Made by a program: the position numbers and the translations under genes. Of a stretch of 5,182 nt of DNA, positions 1 through 4,828 are shown one piece after another (position 1 is the stretch's first letter; each line of letters opens with the position of its first letter). The notes beneath the pieces were generated by a model. The model had not been told where the DNA came from. It searched no databases and worked only from the letters and a program-made list of their open reading frames with translations. Source of the DNA: Anaerolinea sp. (lineage in GTDB: Bacteria > Chloroflexota > Anaerolineae > Anaerolineales > Anaerolineaceae). Location: assembly GCA_013824385.1 (NCBI GenBank), contig PNNU01000271.1:1-5182 (forward strand). The letters are read 5' to 3'.

Positions 1-1
1 G

Positions 2-643
2 TCCCTGTTTTGGTGGGCGCTGGGTACGGCGATTGTCTCAGCTCTTGGAATTGGCGCGATCAGTAAAAGATCGCAGCTTCGCGAAGACACTTCCATTGGT
101 ATTGTTTTCGCAGGCATGTTCGCGCTGGGTATCGCCTTGATCTCGACCGTGCGCAGCTACGCAGTGGATCTGAGCCATTTCCTTTTTGGCGACGTTTTGG
201 GCGTTTCTCCTCAAAGCCTGATCACGATTTTGATTTTCGGTTCAGTGGTGTTGATTGCCATCTGGGCTTTTTATAAGCAATTGGTGGTCATCTCGTTTGA
301 TCCGCTGCTGGCAGCCACCCTGCGTTTGCCGGTCAAGTTTATCAACAACCTTTTGTTGATCCTGATCGCCATCACGGTGGCGGTATCCATGCAGATCGTG
401 GGTGTGGCCTTGATGGTGGCCATGCTGGTGACCCCCGCCGCGACCGCCTTTTTATTGACCAAACGTCTTCCGCGGATGATGCTGTTGGCGGCAATTTTTG
501 CGGTGCTTTCGAGTATTATCGGGCTATATGTCTCATTTTATTTGAGCATATCCTCCGGTTCTGCCGTGGTATTGATCTGCACATTCTTTTTTGTAGTGAC
601 CTGGGTGGTTCAAAGCATTCGCGGTAAACGCGCAAACCGGTGA
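2..643 (+). CDS. Metal ABC transporter permease, ABC-3 family (ZnuB/MntB-like), 5'-truncated by window edge
   Basis: This is the C-terminal 213 residues of an inner-membrane permease that, with an ATPase and a metal-binding lipoprotein, imports Zn2+, Mn2+ or Fe2+. The frame is open from base 2, so the gene starts outside the window; the first internal ATG (116) is not a credible start because family-typical sequence precedes it. Visible family features are the REDTSIG loop (residues 27-33 of the fragment), followed by the GIVFAGMFALGIALIS helix, and the strongly conserved QIVGVALMVAMLVTPAATA helix around residues 131-149. Hydrophobic segments lie near 2-20, 33-50, 74-91, 117-152 (probably two helices), 159-181 and 187-206, and the protein ends in a short basic tail. 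The metal specificity cannot be read from this part. ATPase and binding-protein genes are expected upstream, outside the window. The stop codon is followed by a 55-base gap before the isomerase gene, with no terminator, so read-through is possible. Confidence 0.93.
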   Translation, partial: SLFWWALGTAIVSALGIGAISKRSQLREDTSIGIVFAGMFALGIALISTVRSYAVDLSHFLFGDVLGVSPQSLITILIFGSVVLIAIWAFYKQLVVISFDPLLAATLRLPVKFINNLLLILIAITVAVSMQIVGVALMVAMLVTPAATAFLLTKRLPRMMLLAAIFAVLSSIIGLYVSFYLSISSGSAVVLICTFFFVVTWVVQSIRGKRANR

Positions 644-698
644 AGGCACCCATTATGATACAATAAGGGTTCATTTGAGTTCAGGAAAGGATGTTTGA

Positions 699-1211
699 AT
701 GACCGCAAAACAATACGCAAAAGCTCCAGAAATGGTGATAGACTCGCACAAGACTTACTCCGCCACCTTAAAGACCGATAAAGGTGATATCGTCCTAAGT
801 TTATATGCCGCCAAGGTTCCCAAGACAGTCAACAATTTCGTTTTTCTCGCCCGTGAGGGTTTTTATGACGGCACCATTTTTCACCGGGTGATTGAAGATT
901 TCATGGCTCAGGGCGGCGACCCCACCGGAACCGGTATGGGCGGCCCTGGTTATAAATTCAATGATGAATTTCACACCAGCCTGCGCCACAGCGGACCGGG
1001 TGTGCTCTCCATGGCGAATGCCGGACCGAATACCAATGGCTCACAATTCTTCATTACGCATGTGGCCACCCCCTGGCTGGATAACAAACACACCGTGTTT
1101 GGTCAGATCACCAAAGGTCTGGATGTCTTGTTCTCCATCCCCGCGCGTGATCCATCCAACCGAGAAGCTGAAGCGGTCAAGATCAACTCGATCGAGATCG
1201 AAGAACAATAA
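699..1211 (+). CDS. Cyclophilin-type peptidyl-prolyl cis-trans isomerase
   Basis: This 170-residue protein catalyses cis-trans isomerisation of Xaa-Pro bonds during protein folding. It has no signal peptide or membrane segment, so it is probably cytoplasmic. A short N-terminal extension (about 1-20) precedes a complete cyclophilin domain. Active-site residues of the family are all present: R63 in FHRVI, F68 and Q71 in DFMAQGGD, Q116 and F118 in NGSQFFI, W126 and H131 in [11 protein letters not shown]. These match R55, F60, Q63, Q111, F113, W121 and H126 of human cyclophilin A. The start is fixed by AGGAAAGG at 683-690, eight bases before the ATG; another ATG at 691 opens only a three-codon frame. 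A TATGAT/TACAAT-like stretch at 654-664 could be a -10 region, but I see no good -35, so its own promoter is only possible. It ends at a strong terminator. It is the single-domain ppiA/ppiB type; I do not assign a symbol because the two are not separable here. Confidence 0.96.
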   Translation: MTAKQYAKAPEMVIDSHKTYSATLKTDKGDIVLSLYAAKVPKTVNNFVFLAREGFYDGTIFHRVIEDFMAQGGDPTGTGMGGPGYKFNDEFHTSLRHSGPGVLSMANAGPNTNGSQFFITHVATPWLDNKHTVFGQITKGLDVLFSIPARDPSNREAEAVKINSIEIEEQ

Positions 1212-1218
1212 TCAAGTC

Positions 1219-1246
1219 AGAGACACCCTCGCGGGTGTCTCTTTTT
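1219..1246 (+). terminator. Rho-independent terminator after the isomerase gene
   Basis: A perfect 10-bp stem (AGAGACACCC at 1219-1228 with GGGTGTCTCT at 1233-1242) encloses the loop TCGC and is followed by four more T. It begins seven bases after the isomerase stop codon. The stem core GACACCC/GGGTGTC is the same as in the terminator at 4798-4825. Confidence 0.93.
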
Positions 1247-1256
1247 GGTGAGTGTA

Positions 1257-1291
1257 GTGATTAGTGAACCGTGAACCGTAATTCGTGAAGC
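1257..1291. repeat. Degenerate 7-bp tandem repeat (GTGANNN), five units
   Basis: Five consecutive heptads can be read: GTGATTA, GTGAACC, GTGAACC, GTAATTC and GTGAAGC. Two adjacent units are identical and the others keep GTRA at the start. The array starts directly behind the terminator of the isomerase gene. Its function is unknown. Such heptad arrays are usually intergenic and probably spread by slippage or recombination; this last point is general knowledge, not shown here. Confidence 0.6.
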
Positions 1292-1312
1292 GTATGCACC
1301 TGATAATATGTA

Positions 1313-1466
1313 ATTTGTTTTTCATTTGTTTTTATGCACGATTATTTTTTGAGGTGTAAAATCACTATCAATCAATCTCAAATTGGGTGATTTAAATTGA
1401 GAAATGATTTGTATTTGTTCCAAGAAAAAATCGAAAACAAAGAAAACAAATCGGTTTTGAGATTGA
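1313..1466. repeat. Nested inverted repeats in AT-rich DNA
   Basis: TCAATCTCAAA at 1372-1382 is the exact reverse complement of TTTGAGATTGA at 1456-1466. The segment 1313-1333 (two ATTTGTTTTT units) is also nearly the reverse complement of 1432-1451 (two GAAAACAAA units). The two pairs interleave rather than nest cleanly, so they cannot form one simple stem. The outer pair is low-complexity and could be chance; the 11-bp pair is more informative. Confidence 0.4.
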
Positions 1467-1545
1467 AAAACCTGATTTTTGAAAAATAGCCGTATTCGCG
1501 CCAATAAATCCGAATCGGGATTGACGGATTGGGTGATTTGAATTG
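1382..1545. repeat. 18-bp direct repeat, two copies
   Basis: ATTGGGTGATTTAAATTG at 1382-1399 recurs as ATTGGGTGATTTGAATTG at 1528-1545, matching at 17 of 18 positions with starts 146 bases apart. The role is unknown. It could be a protein-binding site pair or the remnant of a duplication; the flanking bases do not match. Confidence 0.55.
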
Positions 1546-1684
1546 TTACAAAAAAAATGCGGGAATGATTGGAACGTTTCTATTTCAATTTGGATTTTTT
1601 TTGATGTAGCCCTCTATTAAGTTGGAAAAGAACAACACCTCTAAATTTTTAGATATTAGAACTTAAATTCTATTTTGTCAAGAT

Positions 1685-1738
1685 GGGGAATATGCGAGGG
1701 GGAATATGCGATCGGATATAATTAGGGTAACTAATATC
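1685..1738 (+). promoter_or_regulatory. Candidate promoter with tandem 13-bp repeats upstream of the DUF2723 gene
   Basis: A perfect TATAAT lies at 1717-1722. Directly upstream are two copies of GGGGAATATGCGA (1685-1697 and 1699-1711), 14 bases apart, occupying the place of the -35 element, for which no TTGACA-like sequence is seen. Part of the motif recurs downstream: ATGCGATCGGA at 1706-1716 resembles ATGCGATTGGA at 1745-1755. The sequence from 1715 to 1738 also has imperfect dyad symmetry (GAT...ATTAG / CTAAT...ATC). A start near 1729 would leave a leader of about 107 bases. I infer a regulated promoter whose repeats bind a transcription factor; nothing in the window shows which one. Confidence 0.4.
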
Positions 1739-1823
1739 TTGTAAATGCGATTGGAACATATATACACGGCAAGAACTTCGTGAAAGCAAATTGTCTGGTA
1801 TACATATTAATTTTTGAAGTTTT

Positions 1824-1829
1824 GGGGAG
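1824..1829 (+). promoter_or_regulatory. Ribosome binding site that decides the DUF2723 start
   Basis: GGGGAG lies six bases before the ATG at 1836 but only three before the in-frame TTG at 1833. The spacing favours the ATG as start. Confidence 0.7.
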
Positions 1830-1835
1830 TTATTG

Positions 1836-3293
1836 ATGAAATTAGTTGGTTTACAAACAAAAAAAATTGATTTTGATCTTCTTTTCCTATTTCTGATTGT
1901 TTTGATTCTTGGATATATTTATAAACAAACTTTATTGCCAGGAATTGGCTATATGGGAGATACAGCAAAATTCCAATTTTTAGGGAAGATTTTCGGTACA
2001 CCTCATGCAACTGGTTATCCAACTTACCTGATTCTTAACCACTTTTTTGTTACTCTTTTTAAATTTGGATCACTCGCACTTAGGGCTAATTTCTTATCTT
2101 CTGTTTTTACTATTGGAGCAGCGTTTCTTCAATATCTTGCTTTACGTCAATTATCTGTCAAACCAATTGTAACGTTCTCAATTGTTTTAGCTTTTTGCCT
2201 AGGTAAGACGGTTTGGAACCAGTCAATTATTGCAGAAGTATATTCCTTGAATCTTCTCTTTGTTTCGGCTGTAACTTTGTTTTTTATTAAATGGCATTTG
2301 ACAAAAAAGGATGCTTATTTTTATTTGGCCTGCTTTTTTTACGCCATTTCGTTTGGGAACCATTTAATAATGATTTCCTGTTTGCCAGCAATAATATACA
2401 TTGTCTTTGTAACAAACAAAAAAACATTCATTGATGTCAAGAAAATTCTTATTGTATTATTTTTCATTTTATTGGGGGCAAGCCAATATTATTATCTGTA
2501 TTGGGCAACTGTAAATCCAGATACTTCTTATTTAGAAATCAAGGTAACTAATCTTCGTGATTTGTTCCTCATTTTGACCGGCGGTCAATTCAAGAATAAC
2601 ATTTTTCAACTATTATCCGTCAGCCAATTATTGGCAAAGATCAAAAAATTTGGTTTTTTCTTCGTCAGAGAACTTTTGGTGTTGATGCCTTTTCCAATTA
2701 TTGGGTTTTTACTCTCAAAATTAAAACCAACAAAAATCTTCTTGCTTCTTGGCTTTATTGGAAACCTTATTGTTACTTTTTCATACAATATTGACGATGT
2801 TTGGGTTTACCTTATACCTTCATATTTCTTTTTGAGTATGTTGACCGCCATAGGAATTGATGAAATTCTTAGTAGGTTGAATGCTAGAAAGAAAAAGTTT
2901 TTTATAGTATTCACAATAATCATTCCATTAATATTTATCAGCTTAAACTATCAACGAAATGACATGAGCAAGGATACAGTCAACAAAATTTACATTGAAA
3001 ATATCTTGTCAGCCATCAATAGAAATGGATTGATCATAAATCCCAGTTATGACAAATTTGAATATTTAAAATATTATTTGTTAGGTGAGGAATTGGGTTC
3101 AAAAGAAAACATTCAAATGATCAGCTTTGATGAGGCACAGTCATTTTTAAGCAATAATGACCCGAAGTCAGTTAGCAGTCTGCCTATTTATAGTTTGGAA
3201 GACGACCAGGCAAATGATCTGGTTAATCTAGGTTACTGTATTCATGAAATTTCACCTGACTTTTATGAAATAATGAATTGTTCAATTAATTAA
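1836..3293 (+). CDS. DUF2723 / TMEM260-like multi-pass membrane protein, putative GT-C glycosyltransferase
   Basis: The protein has 485 residues from the ATG at 1836. It begins with a membrane anchor (about 15-29), then the loop motif GDTAKFQ (41-47) and HATGYP (57-62), which fit the G-D-(S/T)-x-x-(F/L) and H-x-x-G-Y-P signature of DUF2723. Further family-like blocks are RANFLSS (83-89), WNQSIIAEVYSLN (127-139) and FGNHL (173-177). About eleven or twelve hydrophobic segments follow in total, the last near 355-372, and then a soluble tail of about 110 residues. Known relatives include eukaryotic TMEM260, a protein O-mannosyltransferase, so D42 is a good candidate for the first-loop catalytic aspartate of a GT-C enzyme; donor and acceptor are unknown. 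By hand count of sample lines the gene is near 33% G+C, against roughly 50-60% in the edge genes, with many A/T-ending codons, which suggests acquisition from an AT-rich source. It stands alone, with no glycan genes next to it and no convincing terminator behind it. Confidence 0.82.
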   Translation: MKLVGLQTKKIDFDLLFLFLIVLILGYIYKQTLLPGIGYMGDTAKFQFLGKIFGTPHATGYPTYLILNHFFVTLFKFGSLALRANFLSSVFTIGAAFLQYLALRQLSVKPIVTFSIVLAFCLGKTVWNQSIIAEVYSLNLLFVSAVTLFFIKWHLTKKDAYFYLACFFYAISFGNHLIMISCLPAIIYIVFVTNKKTFIDVKKILIVLFFILLGASQYYYLYWATVNPDTSYLEIKVTNLRDLFLILTGGQFKNNIFQLLSVSQLLAKIKKFGFFFVRELLVLMPFPIIGFLLSKLKPTKIFLLLGFIGNLIVTFSYNIDDVWVYLIPSYFFLSMLTAIGIDEILSRLNARKKKFFIVFTIIIPLIFISLNYQRNDMSKDTVNKIYIENILSAINRNGLIINPSYDKFEYLKYYLLGEELGSKENIQMISFDEAQSFLSNNDPKSVSSLPIYSLEDDQANDLVNLGYCIHEISPDFYEIMNCSIN

Positions 3294-3378
3294 AAAGCTA
3301 TTCTATTTTTTTGTCATAAAAAAGAAAAGTGATTATCAATAAAGCATGAATAATTCCTCTTTTTTCTGCAATATTTCC

Positions 3379-3489
3379 TATCATTTGGACGAAGCACTTA
3401 ACCATATCTTCATCAAAATGGGTGCCGGTCTGATCGACGATGTGTTTCAAAGCGTTTTGTTTGTTCCAGGCTTTGCGGTAGTAGCGGTG
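3379..3489 (-). pseudogene. Decayed 3' fragment of an HD-GYP domain gene
   Basis: Read on the minus strand from 3480, this encodes YRKAWNKQNALKHIVDQ, then TGTHFDEDMVKCFVQMI. It matches the C-terminal part of the HD-GYP gene at the right edge with 30 of 34 residues identical. At the DNA level 3379-3480 aligns without gaps to 4847-4948 with 12 mismatches in 102 bases. Similarity fades upstream around 3489, exactly where a palindrome begins, and downstream of 3379, where only weak resemblance remains. The stop codon is not conserved: the frame runs on to a TAG at 3298-3300. The HHE and GYP motifs are absent and a stop (3529-3531) closes the frame just upstream, so it cannot encode a phosphodiesterase. 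It has the same orientation as the working copy. Confidence 0.85.
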
Positions 3490-3514
3490 GGTTCGGTGGT
3501 TGAACCCACCTTTT
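3486..3514 (+). terminator. Hairpin with T tract, possible terminator or repeat end
   Basis: GGTGGGTTC (3486-3494) and GAACCCACC (3502-3510) form a perfect 9-bp stem with a 7-base loop, followed by TTTT. It has the form of a plus-strand terminator, but no plus-strand gene ends close by; the DUF2723 gene stops almost 200 bases upstream. It lies at the point where the HD-GYP fragment breaks off, so it may instead be the end of an inserted repeat element. Confidence 0.5.
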
Positions 3515-3678
3515 GATGACGTAAGATATTATTTTGGCGAAAAAAACTCATGATCTTGAAAAAGGTGAGTTTTCCTTCAATTTCTATGCATCAAATTACA
3601 GGTATGAAGCAAGTTTATTTCAATCGTTTTAAAACACAGCTCAATTAACTTTTCATCCAATAAATGGTGGGTTCAACC
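3498..3678. repeat. Possible small element bounded by 13-bp inverted repeats
   Basis: GGTTGAACCCACC at 3498-3510 is the exact reverse complement of GGTGGGTTCAACC at 3666-3678. The 155 bases between are AT-rich and non-coding. They contain a hairpin AAAACTCA/TGAGTTTT (3543-3550, 3566-3573) and a palindrome GTTTTAAAAC (3626-3635). No flanking target-site duplication is evident. The layout resembles a MITE-like or REP-like element, but the family is not recognised, and the adjoining hairpin arm at 3486-3494 makes the exact boundary unclear. Confidence 0.45.
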
Positions 3679-3715
3679 CCTCTGGCTTCGCTCGCCCACA
3701 AAAAACGGGGGACAG

Positions 3716-3979
3716 GTGGGGCGCATAGATCACGTGGAACGAATCGAGAACAGGTTGTGGGGTAAATGGTTATTCAGCTGTAAAGGTGCCAGAAAAGACA
3801 AAAAATGGATTTATAGAGAAGAAAATGTTAGAACAATAATTCTAATTTGTCAAGAGGGAAATATTAATTGGTGGGTGATTAAGCGGTGCTACAAACCATT
3901 AGGAAGGGTGCACCCTACTCCTTTTGGTTTCGATAACGCCAATTATCAAAAACAACAATTTGGTATACACTCTAGGTAA
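3716..3979 (+). CDS. Doubtful hypothetical protein, 87 codons
   Basis: I do not recognise this frame. It would start with GTG, with GGGGG at 3707-3711 four bases upstream as a possible but closely spaced ribosome binding site. The product would be basic and rich in tryptophan (LWGKW, NWWVIK), with three cysteines, no membrane segment and no known motif. Its codons 64-67 come from a 12-bp DNA palindrome (3905-3916), and its 5' end overlaps the GC-rich edge of the repeat region, both of which argue for non-coding repeat DNA. It could be a decayed gene or chance. It ends 43 bases before the start of the zinc-ribbon gene. Confidence 0.2.
   Translation: MGRIDHVERIENRLWGKWLFSCKGARKDKKWIYREENVRTIILICQEGNINWWVIKRCYKPLGRVHPTPFGFDNANYQKQQFGIHSR
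3905..3916. repeat. 12-bp perfect palindrome AGGGTGCACCCT
   Basis: The sequence AGGGTGCACCCT equals its own reverse complement, and GGA/TCC pairs outside it with two unmatched bases between, giving an imperfect longer dyad. It lies 107 bases upstream of the zinc-ribbon gene start, so it could be an operator, a transcript hairpin or part of a dispersed repeat. The sequence does not decide between these. Confidence 0.4.
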
Positions 3980-4022
3980 ATAATCCATTGAATTTCTTGA
4001 AGTTTAAAGGAGAATATTTACT

Positions 4023-4610
4023 ATGGATGCAAATATTGATTTACAACCCAAGATCCGCCTGGACAAGAAAAATAAATTCGTCGTCGAAGAGAATGTGGAC
4101 GCGATCCAATGGCCGCAAGAATGCGCCGCTTGCGGCAAACCAGTTGAAATATATGACGAAAATCAAGACGAAATCGGCAGTTTTATGAATAATTTCAAAA
4201 CAATCCCTCCCAAAGTTCCCTACTGTCAAGCTTGCTATTCTAAAGTTAAGAACACAAAAAAGCTGGATACAGCCGTTTTGTTTCTGGGTTTCATTTTTGG
4301 GATCCCGTTCGGAATTCTTTTTGCGTATTCAGTTTACATCACCGTTGAAAAAATAACAAAGACCGAAATCATGTGTATGGGGATTATGGGTGTCATAGGA
4401 CTTTTGGCGGGAATCTATATCGTCAGGTTTATCATTCGAGGCCCGGTCAAATTTATTTTTAAAAACCGTTATGTGGATTATGTGGCTTTTGACTTTGTTG
4501 ATGTAAAAATAGCGGACACTATTTCAGTATCGAATCTGAAGATCACGATTCCGAATAAACAATATGCAGCCAAATTTGCGGCATTAAATTCAGTCAAACC
4601 GAAAGCCTAG
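4023..4610 (+). CDS. Hypothetical zinc-ribbon membrane protein, CxxC...CxxC plus two TM helices
   Basis: The family is not recognised. The 195-residue product has a hydrophilic N-terminal part with two cysteine pairs, C34-A-A-C37 followed by G-K-P, and C68-Q-A-C71. This spacing is typical of a treble-clef or zinc-ribbon metal site that would bind one structural Zn2+. Two strong hydrophobic segments follow at about 84-106 and 116-138, joined by a short charged turn (VEKITKTE). The remaining 55 residues are soluble, with YVDYVAFDFVDVKIAD in the middle and a basic end. With both ends likely in the cytoplasm it resembles small bacterial membrane proteins with a cytoplasmic zinc ribbon; no enzymatic motif is seen. 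The start is well supported by AAAGGAGA at 4006-4013, nine bases before the ATG, and a competing frame from 3988 lacks any such site. Composition is intermediate, GC-richer at the 5' end. It is convergent with the HD-GYP gene and shares its terminator. Confidence 0.8.
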   Translation: MDANIDLQPKIRLDKKNKFVVEENVDAIQWPQECAACGKPVEIYDENQDEIGSFMNNFKTIPPKVPYCQACYSKVKNTKKLDTAVLFLGFIFGIPFGILFAYSVYITVEKITKTEIMCMGIMGVIGLLAGIYIVRFIIRGPVKFIFKNRYVDYVAFDFVDVKIADTISVSNLKITIPNKQYAAKFAALNSVKPKA

Positions 4611-4797
4611 AATCTGTTTTTGAATCAATGAATTTTGCTGCAATTTCCAACCCAATAATAAACGAGCAATAATCCGCTTGGTCATGAGTCGGATAAATAG
4701 TGTTACACAGCTACACAATATCACAGACAAAAAAGTGTATGCCTACAAGACATGAACATTATCTCGCTAGGTTCGAAGTATGAGTCTTATCCGATAG

Positions 4798-4825
4798 AAA
4801 AAAGACACCCAATCGGGTGTCTTTT
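4798..4825. terminator. Bidirectional rho-independent terminator
   Basis: GACACCC (4804-4810) pairs with GGGTGTC (4815-4821) around the loop AATC, extended by A-T pairs. Six A lie on the left and four T on the right, so it can stop transcripts from both sides. It lies three bases past the stop codon of the minus-strand HD-GYP gene, for which it is clearly the terminator, and may also end the zinc-ribbon transcript about 190 bases downstream of that gene. Confidence 0.9.
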
Positions 4826-4828
4826 GCT

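Larger units (their letters stand above)
1292..1684. other. AT-rich intergenic stretch with no convincing gene
   Basis: I find no supported coding region here. The only open frame (minus strand, 1322-1504) is low-complexity, rich in F, Q and I, and lacks a ribosome binding site. The stretch holds an 11-base-period repeat of ATTTGTTTTT (1313-1322, 1324-1333), a tandem GAAAACAAA (1433-1441, 1442-1450), an inverted pair TCAATCTCAAA/TTTGAGATTGA, a near-perfect 18-bp direct repeat, and a small palindrome TCTAAA-TT-TTTAGA at 1640-1653. It may be the remains of a mobile or repetitive element, or simply the upstream flank of the imported AT-rich gene. Confidence 0.5.

Noticed and set aside
892..1251. 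Plus-strand 119-codon open frame
   Set aside because: It is a shadow in another frame of the clear cyclophilin gene and runs through its terminator.
1322..1504. Minus-strand 60-codon open frame
   Set aside because: Low-complexity product from AT-rich repeats, no ribosome binding site and no recognisable motif.
1521..1549. TTGACG with TGTTAC 17 bases later as a promoter
   Set aside because: The -10 match is poor and it lies almost 300 bases before the next gene; the TATAAT at 1717 is a better candidate.
1833..1835. In-frame TTG as start of the DUF2723 gene
   Set aside because: The GGGGAG ribosome binding site is only three bases away from it, whereas the ATG at 1836 has proper spacing.
3305..3324. 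T-rich/A-rich hairpin after the DUF2723 gene as a terminator
   Set aside because: The stem is made only of A-T pairs and the run after it is A-rich, so it is not a convincing plus-strand terminator.
3666..3700. GGGTTCAACCC as the T-arm of a tRNA
   Set aside because: The flanking bases do not form a 5-bp T stem and no acceptor, D or anticodon arm can be placed upstream.
3705..3718. ACGGGGGACAGG as a transposon end
   Set aside because: It resembles GGGGACA-type repeat ends known near transposases, but there is no partner end and no transposase in the window.
3988..4188. Plus-strand 66-codon frame overlapping the zinc-ribbon gene
   Set aside because: No ribosome binding site of its own; the alternative frame has AAAGGAGA, paired cysteines and membrane helices.
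1247..4797. CRISPR array or defence system in the AT-rich region
   Set aside because: No regularly spaced repeats with unique spacers, and no nuclease, helicase, toxin or integrase motifs in the encoded proteins.
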